Shown piece by piece: positions 1-7,077 of a stretch of DNA of 13,178 nucleotides. The notes beneath the pieces were generated by a model. It was not told where the DNA came from, did not search any database, and saw nothing but the letters and a program-made list of their open reading frames with translations. The stretch covers positions 1-13,178 of the forward strand of contig DDSN01000144.1 of the NCBI GenBank assembly GCA_002343395.1, given 5' to 3'. Position 1 is the first letter of the stretch. Each line of letters opens with the position of its first letter. A program made the translations under genes and the position numbers. The stretch comes from Hyphomonadaceae bacterium UBA2389 (GTDB lineage Bacteria; Pseudomonadota; Alphaproteobacteria; Caulobacterales; Aquidulcibacteraceae).

Positions 1-388
1 TCACTGTGTCGTTCGCTTCCGAGCCGGACGAGTTGAAGAAGATATGCTGCAGCTCCCCGCCGAGCAGCTCGGCGAGCTTCGCCGCAAGCATCACTGTCGG
101 TGGCGTCGCTGTCTTGAAGAACGTGTTGTAGAACGGCAGCTCCTGCATTTGCTGCGCCGCCGTATCGACAAGCTCTTGGCGGCCGTAACCGACATTCACG
201 CACCACAAGCCCGCCATGCCATCGAGGATTGCATTGCCCTCGCCATCATAGATCGTCGAGCCTTCGGCGCGCGTGATGATGCGGCTGCCGCCAAGCGAGA
301 CCAGCTCTCCGTAATTCGCCTGGGCCGGAAGATGATGCTCGACATCGAGGCGGCGAAGTTCGGGGATGTTGTAGTTTCTGGCGGTCAT
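1..388 (-). CDS. spuC: Putrescine/GABA-pyruvate aminotransferase, class III (N-terminal 129 aa, runs off left edge)
   Basis: This is the N-terminal part of a pyridoxal-phosphate class III omega-transaminase. The family transfers the amino group of putrescine, GABA or related omega-amines to pyruvate. The translation starts MTARNYNIPELRRLDVEHH and contains the strongly family-specific blocks LDGMAGLWCVNVGYGR (about residues 55-70), ELPFYNTFF and FFNSSGSEAND (about 117-127). SGSEAN contributes to the cofactor phosphate-binding site. The Schiff-base lysine lies outside the window, so activity cannot be checked. The start at 388 is preceded by AAGGA at a good distance. The gene is last in the visible minus-strand polyamine series, 113 nt after puuD, with a paired hairpin element in the gap. 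SpuC-like enzymes accept several diamines and GABA, so the substrate is inferred from context. It could act on putrescine, on gamma-glutamylputrescine in place of the missing PuuB, or on GABA released by PuuD. Confidence 0.9.
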   Translation of the reverse strand, partial: MTARNYNIPELRRLDVEHHLPAQANYGELVSLGGSRIITRAEGSTIYDGEGNAILDGMAGLWCVNVGYGRQELVDTAAQQMQELPFYNTFFKTATPPTVMLAAKLAELLGGELQHIFFNSSGSEANDTV

Positions 389-417
389 GGTCGTATTCCT
401 TCGAATGAGCTGAAACG

Positions 418-485
418 GGACCGCGGGTCTTCAGACCCGCCACTGCTTGTTGTGCGTCCCTTGCGCGTCTGAAGACGCGCGGTCC
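418..485. repeat. Inverted pair of 25-nt GGACCGC hairpin elements
   Basis: Two copies of one 25-nt element face each other, at 418-442 (plus sense) and 461-485 (minus sense). Each reads GGACCGC, then 14 bases, then GCCA or GCAA. Within each copy lies a perfect 8-bp stem with a 2-base centre: GCGGGTCT/AGACCCGC at 423-440 and GCGCGTCT/AGACGCGC at 463-480. The outer GGACCGCG (418-425) and CGCGGTCC (478-485) are also complementary, so the whole block can fold as one structure. The layout resembles a REP/BIME pair. It fills the gap between puuD and the downstream aminotransferase and would be transcribed with them. No U-tract follows, so a classical terminator is unlikely. Confidence 0.8.
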
Positions 486-501
486 TGTTTGCGCCACGCT
501 T

Positions 502-1266
502 TCATGGGCTCGCCAATTTGTCCCCGCGCAACGCCCGCCCCAGCAAATTGAAGAACAGCTGGCTTTCGGGATTCTCGTGCGCTTTCCATTCCGGGTGCCA
601 CTGCACCGCCAGCACCGGCGCGCCGTTCACTTCCGCCGACACCGCTTCAATGACGCCATCCGGCGCCTTCGCCTCAACCTTCAGCCCAGCGCCCAACTTG
701 TCGACGCCTTGATAGTGGACGCTGACGACATCGAGATCGTCGCGCGCGTAGGCGCGCTTCAGCACGCCCTCCTCGCTTAGAGTCACGGGATGGATGTGCT
801 CGAAGTACTCGTTGAAGCTTGCGTGGCTCGGCGCATGGTGCGCGATCAGTTCAGGGTGCTCGGACATGTCGCGCCGTAGCGTGCCGCCAAAAGCGACGTT
901 GAGCTCCTGGAAACCGCGGCAAATGCCGAACACCGGTTTGCCAAGCGCGATCATCGCTTCGATCAGACGCGAGGTCATCTCGTCGCGATCGGGATCGAAC
1001 GGCCCGGGCGCGTCGTCGACGAGGTCGCCATAACGCTTGGGATCAAGATTCGACGGCGTGCCCGTGAGCAACAGGCCGTCCAGGCGCGGCGCGACGTCGC
1101 GCGCATGAAACAATTCCGGCATGGCCGGAATAAGCAGCCCAGCGGCGTCCGCGTAGGTCAGCGACGCGTTGAGGTAGCGCGTCATCACAGCCTGCGCCGC
1201 CTGATTGTCGATCGAGCGGTTGCAGCAAATGACGCCGAGAACGGGGCGGTGAGCATCGGTCTTCAT
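502..1266 (-). CDS. puuD: Gamma-glutamyl-gamma-aminobutyrate hydrolase (PuuD, class I glutamine amidotransferase-like)
   Basis: This cytoplasmic hydrolase cleaves gamma-glutamyl-GABA to glutamate and GABA, the last step of the gamma-glutamylated putrescine pathway. The protein is 254 aa, the usual PuuD length. It carries the class I amidotransferase (peptidase C26) triad: nucleophile Cys116 in GICRGFQELN, and His224 and Glu226 in VQWHPEW. LLLTGTPSNLDP (about 65-76) and the conserved HAPSHASFNEYFEH stretch also fit PuuD rather than a biosynthetic amidotransferase. The gene lies downstream of potA, separated by a palindromic repeat (1291-1394), and upstream of the SpuC-like aminotransferase. 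No convincing Shine-Dalgarno site precedes the ATG at 1266, but the N-terminal sequence begins as expected for the family. Assignment is strengthened by puuA and a puuC-type gene in the same window. Confidence 0.93.
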   Translation of the reverse strand: MKTDAHRPVLGVICCNRSIDNQAAQAVMTRYLNASLTYADAAGLLIPAMPELFHARDVAPRLDGLLLTGTPSNLDPKRYGDLVDDAPGPFDPDRDEMTSRLIEAMIALGKPVFGICRGFQELNVAFGGTLRRDMSEHPELIAHHAPSHASFNEYFEHIHPVTLSEEGVLKRAYARDDLDVVSVHYQGVDKLGAGLKVEAKAPDGVIEAVSAEVNGAPVLAVQWHPEWKAHENPESQLFFNLLGRALRGDKLASP

Positions 1267-1290
1267 GCAGCACCGGATGGTGGATCGATC

Positions 1291-1394
1291 TCGTCACTCC
1301 GGACGCGCGGAGCGCGATCCGGAACCCAGGGTATCGTCAAGCGCATTGTTGACTCCTGGGTTCCGGGTTCGCCTTCGGCGCCCCGGAATGACGA
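1291..1394. repeat. Dispersed imperfect palindrome, copy 1
   Basis: This element of about 104 nt starts with CGTCACTCCGG and ends with the near-complementary CCGGAATGACG. Inside, CCGGAACCCAGG (1319-1330) and CCTGGGTTCCGG (1355-1366) form a perfect 12-bp stem, and each side carries its own small arm (GCGCGGAGCGCG; GCCTTCGGCG). Two related copies in the same orientation lie at 8428-8535 and 9256-9380. It sits in the 154-nt gap between potA and puuD and so would be part of the operon mRNA. There it may act as a stability or processing structure. Confidence 0.85.
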
Positions 1395-1420
1395 AAATAG
1401 GTTAAGCATCAGAAACGCAC

Positions 1421-2602
1421 TCACGACAACAACACGGCGGGCGAGCACGCGTGCCAAGCAAGCCAAACCGGCTCATCCCAGGTGAAATCCTCTTGGTCGT
1501 AGCGCGTTAGGTTCGAGCGGAACGTCTTCACCCTGCGCCCACCTTCGAGTTCAACCTCGTAGTTGGTCTCGCTGCCGAGATAGACGATGTCGCGAATAAC
1601 GCCGGCCACGACATTGGCCCCCTGCGGCGCGTCTTCCATCTTCATCGCGCTCGACCCAGCCGGGCGCTTGTGCATCTCGATCTTTTCCGGGCGCAACGCC
1701 ACCCAGACGGTCGAGCCGCGCGCGCCGGTGACCCCATGGTCGAGATATACCGTGGCGGCGAGCTCGGGACACCGCACGTGCGCCTCGTTGGGCTCGTCCT
1801 TCTCAAGCACGCCCTCGAACATGTTCACAGAGCCGACGAAATCGGCGACGAAACGTGAGTTCGGGAACTCGTAGAGGTCGGCGGGCGTCGCCACCTGCGC
1901 GAGGACGCCGCGGTTCATCACCGCGCATCGCGTCGCGATCGCGAGCGCCTCGTCCTGGTCGTGCGTGACCATGATAAAGGTGATGCCGACCTTTTCCTGG
2001 AGGCTGGTGAGTTCGGAGCGCATCTGATCGCGCAGTTTGGCGTCCAACGCCGAAAGCGGTTCGTCCAGCAAAAGCACCCGCGGCCGCTTCACCAACGCGC
2101 GCGCCAGCGCCACACGTTGACGCTGGCCGCCCGAGAGCTGATCCGGCATGCGATCGCCGAACCCGCCGAGCTTCACCAGCTCAAGCGCCTCGGACACGCG
2201 CGTCTTGATCTCAGGCGCGGCGACGCCGTCCATCTTGAGGCCGTAGGCCACGTTGTCCGAGACCTTCATGTGTGGGAACACCGCGTAGGACTGGAACACC
2301 ATGTTCACCGGCCGCTTGTTCGGCGGCAGCGCGGCGACGTCCTTGCCGTCGATCAAGATCCGCCCTTCTGTCGGCGTCTCAAAGCCCGCGAGCATGCGCA
2401 GCAAGGTCGTCTTTCCGCAACCAGACGGCCCAAGCAAAGCGAAGAACTCGCCCTCCTTGATCTCGAGATTCACGGTGTCGACGGCCACGACCTTGTCGAA
2501 GCGCTTGGTGATGTTCTCAAACCGTATGATGGCGTTGTCCTTCACATGCGGCGCCGGCTTCGGCGCGGGAGCATTGGAGGAGGCGTGCGCTACATCTGCC
2601 AT
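1421..2602 (-). CDS. potA: Polyamine ABC transporter ATP-binding protein (PotA/PotG type)
   Basis: This is the cytoplasmic ATPase that powers putrescine/spermidine import with PotB, PotC and PotD. The 393-aa protein has all nucleotide-binding motifs in order: Walker A GPSGCGKTT (58-66), Q-loop Gln104 in MVFQSYAVFPHM, signature LSGGQ (156-160), Walker B VLLLDEP (176-182), D-loop SALD and switch His214 in MVTHD. A TOBE-type C-terminal domain (about 290-385) includes the typical VALRPEKIEM and the closing DEPVWLAW. Its start lies 4 nt downstream of the potC stop, indicating translational coupling. The N-terminal extension of about 22 residues rich in Ala and Pro before the domain is common in alphaproteobacterial PotA/PotG. 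The polyamine specificity is inferred from the neighbouring puu genes; the ATPase sequence alone would not separate potA from potG. Confidence 0.94.
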   Translation of the reverse strand: MADVAHASSNAPAPKPAPHVKDNAIIRFENITKRFDKVVAVDTVNLEIKEGEFFALLGPSGCGKTTLLRMLAGFETPTEGRILIDGKDVAALPPNKRPVNMVFQSYAVFPHMKVSDNVAYGLKMDGVAAPEIKTRVSEALELVKLGGFGDRMPDQLSGGQRQRVALARALVKRPRVLLLDEPLSALDAKLRDQMRSELTSLQEKVGITFIMVTHDQDEALAIATRCAVMNRGVLAQVATPADLYEFPNSRFVADFVGSVNMFEGVLEKDEPNEAHVRCPELAATVYLDHGVTGARGSTVWVALRPEKIEMHKRPAGSSAMKMEDAPQGANVVAGVIRDIVYLGSETNYEVELEGGRRVKTFRSNLTRYDQEDFTWDEPVWLAWHACSPAVLLS

Positions 2603-2606
2603 TTGA

Positions 2607-3470
2607 TCAGGCTTTCGCTTTGTCCGCTTCGGTGCGGTTTTGCATTTGCAGGCCGACCGCCGTCAGCACGACGGTGACCAGGATCAGCACGGTGGACGCC
2701 GCGTTCACCTCCGGCGTCACCGAGAAACGCAACATGGAATAGACCTTCACCGGGAAGGTGATCGTATCCGGACCCGCGGTGAAGAACGTGATCACGAAGT
2801 CGTCCAGCGAGAGCGTGAAGGCGAGCAAAGCGCCGGCGATCAGGCCGGGCTGCATGTGCGGCACAAGCACGTCCCAGAACGTGCGCCACTCGCTGGCGCC
2901 GAGGTCCTTGGCCGCCTCCTCCAGTTCGCGGTTGAAGGACGCCAGCCGCGCTCGCACCACCGTCGATACGAACGGGAACGAGAACGAGACGTGCGCGATG
3001 GTGATGGCGCCCAGGTTGAGCGGCCACGGCAGCCCCATCGGCCATGGCAACACCCGCGCGAAGAAAACCAGCATCGCGACGCCGAGGCAAATCTCGGGAA
3101 CCACGATCGGCAGAGCCATGGAGCCTTCCACGGCGGTTTTGCCAGGAAACCGAAACCGCCAAAGCATCACCGCAGCGAGCGCGCCGAGGATCACCGAGAT
3201 GATCGTGCACAGAAAAGCGATGGTCAGGGAGTTCACGAACGCCTGGAGCAGCGACTCGTTGTTGAAAGCCTTGACGTACCAATCGGTGGTGAACCCCTGC
3301 CATACCACGTTGCGGCGGCTGGTGTTGAAGCTGAACACCATCAGCGTGATCAGCGGCAGGTAGAGAAAGGCCAGGGTCGCCAGCACGATGACGCGCAACG
3401 GCCAGCGTTTGGTATATTCAAGCGGACCGGGGCGCTCCCTGCGGGCGCGCCTTTGCGAGAGCGTCGTCAT
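2607..3470 (-). CDS. potC: Polyamine ABC transporter permease (PotC/PotI type)
   Basis: This is an inner-membrane permease subunit, one of the two transmembrane halves of the importer. I chose the ATG at 3470 (287 aa, MTTLSQRRARRERPG) over a longer upstream reading. It is preceded by GGAGG seven bases away, it overlaps the potB stop as TGATG, and the upstream extension is out-of-frame potB sequence. Hydrophobic segments occur at about residues 25-47, 79-103, 119-140, 154-171, 210-230 and 256-275. The EAA loop that docks on the ATPase is EEAAKDLGASEWRTFWDVLVP (about 184-204). The final stop is 4 nt before potA. The six-segment layout and order within the operon match PotC/PotI. Confidence 0.95.
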   Translation of the reverse strand: MTTLSQRRARRERPGPLEYTKRWPLRVIVLATLAFLYLPLITLMVFSFNTSRRNVVWQGFTTDWYVKAFNNESLLQAFVNSLTIAFLCTIISVILGALAAVMLWRFRFPGKTAVEGSMALPIVVPEICLGVAMLVFFARVLPWPMGLPWPLNLGAITIAHVSFSFPFVSTVVRARLASFNRELEEAAKDLGASEWRTFWDVLVPHMQPGLIAGALLAFTLSLDDFVITFFTAGPDTITFPVKVYSMLRFSVTPEVNAASTVLILVTVVLTAVGLQMQNRTEADKAKA

Positions 3471-4375
3471 CAGCGCCTCCGCTCGCTGCGGCGCTGCACC
3501 AACGCCTGCACCGCGATGGCGATGAAGGTCAGGTACATCAGCATGAACGACAGCGCCGCGCCGAACGGCCAATCGTTGGCGCGCTTGAACTGACGCTCGA
3601 TCACGTTGGCGATCATCTGACTATCGGTGCCGCCCAGCAGGTCCGGCGTGAGGTAGGCGCCAAGCGCGGGAATAAAGGTGATGAGGATGCCCGAGGCGAT
3701 GCCTGGCGCCGCGAGCGGCACAACCACCTGCATGATCGTGCGCATGTGGCCAGCCCCGAGATCGAGGCTCGCTTCCATCAGCGAACGGTCCATGCGGTCG
3801 AGCGCGGAATACAGCGGCAGCACCATGAACGGCAGGTGCACGTAAACGAGGCCGATCACGACCGCGGTGTTGTTGTAGAGCAAGGTGAGCGGCTCGAACT
3901 CCCCCAAGGGTTGAAGCCCAACGAGCGTCATCAACCCGCTTGCGTTGCTCCACAACCATTCGAGCGTGAAGTTCACGTACCCCTGCTCGCGCAACACGGC
4001 GATCAACGCGTAGGTGCGAATGAGCAGATTGGTCCAGAACGGCAGCATGATCAGCAACAGCAGCCACGCCTTCATGCGCGGACTGGCGAACGCGATAGCG
4101 AGCGCGACCGGGAACCCGACCAACAAACACAGGATTGTGGTCAGTCCCGCGACCAGGACGCTCTTCCAGAATATCTCTAGATAGAGCGGCTCCGCGGCGC
4201 GCATATAATTCGAGAAGGTGCCGGTGAAATCGATCGTGACTGGGCCAGTGTTCTCGCCGAACGAGTAGGCCCAGATCACCGCCATCGGCACAATGAAGAA
4301 CAGCAAGAGCCAAGCGATCGGCGGGATCGAGATCGCCGCGAACGCCGCCTTCGCCTGACGCCAGGTCTGTTCCAT
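3470..4375 (-). CDS. potB: Polyamine ABC transporter permease (PotB/PotH type)
   Basis: This is the second inner-membrane permease subunit, 301 aa, with a cytoplasmic N-terminus followed by a strong first membrane segment (about residues 16-38). Further hydrophobic spans lie near 71-96, 102-127, 170-190, 226-246 and 273-294. The EAA loop is EASLDLGAGHMRTIMQVVVP (about 201-220), and LPFWTNLLIRTYA is a hallmark of PotB/PotH. The start at 4375 has GAGGAG just upstream and lies 15 nt after the potD stop. Its own stop overlaps the potC start by one base. Compact spacing shows it is produced in balance with potC and potA. Confidence 0.95.
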   Translation of the reverse strand: MEQTWRQAKAAFAAISIPPIAWLLLFFIVPMAVIWAYSFGENTGPVTIDFTGTFSNYMRAAEPLYLEIFWKSVLVAGLTTILCLLVGFPVALAIAFASPRMKAWLLLLIMLPFWTNLLIRTYALIAVLREQGYVNFTLEWLWSNASGLMTLVGLQPLGEFEPLTLLYNNTAVVIGLVYVHLPFMVLPLYSALDRMDRSLMEASLDLGAGHMRTIMQVVVPLAAPGIASGILITFIPALGAYLTPDLLGGTDSQMIANVIERQFKRANDWPFGAALSFMLMYLTFIAIAVQALVQRRSERRR

Positions 4376-4390
4376 GCGCTCCTCTTGGCG

Positions 4391-5488
4391 CTATGCCGCG
4401 TTCACCCGGGTGAAGATCTCCTCATAGAGCCGCGAGCGCTCATCGCCCTCGAACGCGCCGTACTCGCTCTTGGCCATGACATCCGCGGGCGGGAAGATCA
4501 CGCGGTTGTTCTTATAGGCGTCGCCCATGAGGTCGGCGACAGCGCGGTTGGGCGTCGGGTACTGGATTTCCTCGGTGATCGCCTTCCCCGCTTCCGCGTC
4601 GAGCAGATAGTTGATGAACGCGTGCGCTTCCTCAAGATGCGGCGCGCCGGTTGGAATGCACAAGCAATCGGAGTTGATCAGCGTGCCTTCCTGCGGCACG
4701 ACGAAGTCGAACGCCTCGCCGCCGGGACCGGCCATCAACTGGGCGATGTCGCCATTGTACTCCAGGACGATGTCGATTTCGCCAGACGCGAGCAGGTCCT
4801 GCCCGTCGTCTTCGTGGAACGCCTTGATGTGCGGCTTTTGACGGATGAGCATCTGCTCGATCTGCGTAAGCATCTCATCGGGGATATTGTTCACCGAATG
4901 GCCGAGATATTTGGCGCAAAGGCGGATCAGGTCGGCGGACTCCGAAAGCAGCGCGATACGCTGCGTGAACTGCGGCGAGTCGAACAGGTAACGCCATGAG
5001 TTCGGCACGAAGTTCGCCGGCATTTTGTCCTTGCGATAGGCGATGCCGAGCACCAGCCATGTGTACGGCATCGAATAGCGGCGGCCCGGATCGAACGCGG
5101 CGTCCTGAAACTCGGGCAGCAGGTTCGCGAAGTTCGGTATCTTGGAGCGATCCAATTCCTGGATCATCTGCGCTTGGCTCATCCGCGTGACGAACTCGTT
5201 CGACGGCACGATCACATCGAAGCCTGGATTGCCGGCGCGCAGCCGCGCGAATAGCTCATCGTTGGTGGCGAAAAGGCTCATATTGACCGGCACGCCCGTG
5301 GCCGCCTGGAAGTCCGCCAAGGTGGTGGGGCCGATATAGGTGTCCCAGTTGTAGAAATTCACGGTTGGCGCGCCGCCTCCGCGTCCGCACGCGGACAGCC
5401 CGCCGGCAAACGAGACGCCGATCGCCGCGGCGCCGAATTGTTGCAAGATAGAGCGCCGTGACGCGCCGCGCAGAGTTCTCTTATTCAT
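4391..5488 (-). CDS. potD: Polyamine ABC transporter substrate-binding lipoprotein (PotD/PotF type)
   Basis: This periplasmic, membrane-anchored protein captures putrescine or spermidine and delivers it to PotBC. I chose ATG 5488 (365 aa) rather than a GTG 15 nt upstream, because GGAGCGAAGGGC directly precedes the ATG as a ribosome site. The N-terminus holds a twin-arginine-like motif SRRSIL (about 10-15), a hydrophobic stretch, and a lipobox GLSAC with the acylated Cys at residue 34. The mature part begins with NFYNWDTYIGPTTL, the PotD/PotF ligand-pocket block. It continues with DVIVPSNEFV, the MPYTWLVLGIAYR strand and the EYNGD segment. It is transcribed ahead of potBCA and follows puuA after 54 nt. 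A small GCGGG/CCCGC hairpin (5513-5528) in that gap might tune expression. Ligand preference cannot be read from sequence. Confidence 0.93.
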   Translation of the reverse strand: MNKRTLRGASRRSILQQFGAAAIGVSFAGGLSACGRGGGAPTVNFYNWDTYIGPTTLADFQAATGVPVNMSLFATNDELFARLRAGNPGFDVIVPSNEFVTRMSQAQMIQELDRSKIPNFANLLPEFQDAAFDPGRRYSMPYTWLVLGIAYRKDKMPANFVPNSWRYLFDSPQFTQRIALLSESADLIRLCAKYLGHSVNNIPDEMLTQIEQMLIRQKPHIKAFHEDDGQDLLASGEIDIVLEYNGDIAQLMAGPGGEAFDFVVPQEGTLINSDCLCIPTGAPHLEEAHAFINYLLDAEAGKAITEEIQYPTPNRAVADLMGDAYKNNRVIFPPADVMAKSEYGAFEGDERSRLYEEIFTRVNAA

Positions 5489-5542
5489 GCCCTTCGCTCC
5501 CACTCTGGCCCAGCGGGACAGTGCCCGCCTCCGAACCGTGAT

Positions 5543-6919
5543 CTAACAAGTGCGCAAATACCAGTCATAATCAACATCTGGGATCACACTTTGGAAGCGT
5601 TCTTGCTCAGTGCGCTTCACGGTGGCGTACATGCGCACGAAACGGGCGCCCAAATACTCCGGCAAAATCGCGGAATCAGCGAACCGATCTACCGCCGCGA
5701 ACCAGTTGGTGGGGATCCGCTCGCCCGACTCCGCCGCCTGCGCGTAGCCGTCGCCAACCACGGCGGGACCAGGGTCGACCTCATTCTTCAACCCATGATG
5801 CACCGCAGCAAGCAATGCTGCGACTGCGAGCGTCGGGTGCGCGTCCGCGCCGGCGACGCGATGCTCGATGTGACGCGTGTGCGGCGCGCCGGCTGGCACG
5901 CGGAACGAAACCGTTCGGTTGTTGACGCCCCACGTCGGCGCCACTGGCGCATAGGAGTTCGCGCGGAAGCGGCGATAAGAATTGGCGTTCGGCGCGAAGA
6001 TCGCCATCGAGTCCGCCAGCAATGCCTTCATGCCGCCGATCGCATGACGCACCGCAGGCGAGCCTTCGGGCGCATCCGACGCCATGATGTTCTTGCCCTT
6101 GGCGTCGTTGACGCTGACATGGAGATGCATGCCGGAGCCGGCGCGCTCGGCGAAAGGCTTGGCCATGAACGAGGCCTCGCATCCGTGCTTGAGAGCGACC
6201 CCCTTAGCGGCGCGCTTGTAGAGCACGGCGTCGTCCGCGGCGCGAAGTGCGTCGGCGTGATGTTTCAAGGTCAGTTCGAGTTGCCCGGGGGCGTATTCGC
6301 TGATCGCGCCTTCGAGCGGCACGCCGATCGCGTCGGCGGCGGCCCACAGATCGCGCAGGAAGGCGCTCGCCTCCTCGACCTCGCGCAGACCATAGACCTG
6401 ATGCTGCGTGGGACGCTCCCGGGTCAGCGGCGACACCGGCAGCTGAACCCGGCCATCCACTGTCCGCTCCGCGTCGACGAGATAGTATTCCAGTTCGCAG
6501 GCGACGACGGGCGTAAGGCCGTCCGCCGCAAAGCGGTCGAGCACCCGCCGCAGGACGTGCCGCGGATCGAGGTCATGCGGCGACCCGTCGAGTTCGAACA
6601 TCGCCATGGGAATTTGCGCTACGTCAGGCCCAAGCCATGGCGCGGGCGTGAGCCGCCCGGCGATCGGGCGCGCGATGCGGTCGGCGTCGCCGTCTTCCCA
6701 AACCAGCCCAGTGGCTTCCACGTCCTGGCCGGTGATGTCGTTCACCAGGATCGAGCCCGGCAGGAAGCGCCCCTGCTCATACACGGCCATGATCTCGTGG
6801 CGACGCAGGCGCTTGCCGCGCGGCACGCCGGCCATGTTGGTGAACACGATTTCGAAGAAGTTGATGTGCGGATGGGCGTCGAGAAACGCTTTGCACTCTT
6901 TGGCGTCGGCGATGGTCAT
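5543..6919 (-). CDS. puuA: Gamma-glutamylputrescine (polyamine) synthetase, glutamine-synthetase family
   Basis: This cytoplasmic ATP-dependent ligase joins glutamate to putrescine or another polyamine, committing it to catabolism. The 458-aa protein has a glutamine-synthetase beta-grasp N-terminus (FFEIVFTNMAGVPRGKRL, about 21-38). The catalytic domain has metal ligands in CELEYY (Glu142, Glu144), SEYAPGQLE (Glu208) and SGMHLHVS (His265, His267). Further catalytic segments are NSYRRF (313-318) and EHRVAGADA (352-360). The C-terminus lacks the adenylylation site region of housekeeping GlnA. The family block usually written GADANP reads GADAHP here. Among neighbours, potD follows after 54 nt and puuD and a puuC-type gene are nearby, which favours PuuA over other GlnA-like ligases. 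The ATG at 6919 has no clear Shine-Dalgarno site; see the candidate promoter just upstream. Confidence 0.9.
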   Translation of the reverse strand: MTIADAKECKAFLDAHPHINFFEIVFTNMAGVPRGKRLRRHEIMAVYEQGRFLPGSILVNDITGQDVEATGLVWEDGDADRIARPIAGRLTPAPWLGPDVAQIPMAMFELDGSPHDLDPRHVLRRVLDRFAADGLTPVVACELEYYLVDAERTVDGRVQLPVSPLTRERPTQHQVYGLREVEEASAFLRDLWAAADAIGVPLEGAISEYAPGQLELTLKHHADALRAADDAVLYKRAAKGVALKHGCEASFMAKPFAERAGSGMHLHVSVNDAKGKNIMASDAPEGSPAVRHAIGGMKALLADSMAIFAPNANSYRRFRANSYAPVAPTWGVNNRTVSFRVPAGAPHTRHIEHRVAGADAHPTLAVAALLAAVHHGLKNEVDPGPAVVGDGYAQAAESGERIPTNWFAAVDRFADSAILPEYLGARFVRMYATVKRTEQERFQSVIPDVDYDWYLRTC

Positions 6920-6925
6920 GGAGAA

Positions 6926-6954
6926 CGCTTATGGAGTGTTATCGCATTCGGCAA
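6926..6954 (-). promoter_or_regulatory. puuA: Candidate promoter for puuA (possibly leaderless)
   Basis: On the minus strand TTGCCG (6954-6949) is separated by exactly 17 bp from TAAGCG (6931-6926), which ends six bases before the puuA ATG. If real, transcription would begin at or next to the start codon, agreeing with the missing Shine-Dalgarno site. The -10 match is poor, so this is only a suggestion. Confidence 0.2.
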
Positions 6955-6973
6955 CGGGCGTTGCGCGAAATCT

Positions 6974-6998
6974 CCCTCTCCCGCGGTGCGGGAGAGGG
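6974..6998. repeat. CCCTCTCCC-type hairpin, left copy
   Basis: CCCTCTCCCGC (6974-6984) and GCGGGAGAGGG (6988-6998) form a perfect 11-bp stem with a 3-base loop. It belongs with the similar hairpin at 7050-7077 as one intergenic repeat unit in the 158-nt gap between the HemL-like aminotransferase and puuA. Repeats of this CCCTCTCCC/GGGAGAGGG type are common between genes in proteobacteria. It could act as an mRNA structure separating the two genes; no T-tract follows. Confidence 0.8.
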
Positions 6999-7049
6999 TC
7001 CAGCGCAGACGCGCAAGCTTGTTAGAGCTGACGCCACCCCCTCACCCTG

Positions 7050-7077
7050 CCCTCTCCCCCTTCGCAGGGGGAGAGGG
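7050..7077. repeat. CCCTCTCCC-type hairpin, right copy, abutting a stop codon
   Basis: CCCTCTCCCCC (7050-7060) and GGGGGAGAGGG (7067-7077) form a perfect 11-bp stem with a 6-base loop. The next three plus-strand bases (7078-7080) are the stop codon of the minus-strand aminotransferase. The common form of this repeat continues outward as CCCTAA, so the stop appears to come from the repeat itself. Confidence 0.8.

Noticed and set aside
418..485. Rho-independent terminator between puuD and the aminotransferase
   Set aside because: The hairpins are strong but no T-run follows on either strand, and the same element recurs at unrelated places, so it is better called a repeat.
3471..3572. 34-codon N-terminal extension of potC
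   Set aside because: It overlaps the 3' end of potB in another frame and has no transporter-like sequence. The ATG at 3470 has GGAGG upstream and a TGATG junction.
2640..3593. Long open frame of 317 codons on the plus strand opposite potC and the end of potB
   Set aside because: Its translation is rich in Arg, His and Gln without any family pattern, as expected for the antisense of high-GC membrane-protein genes. The minus-strand permease reading has conserved motifs and ribosome sites.
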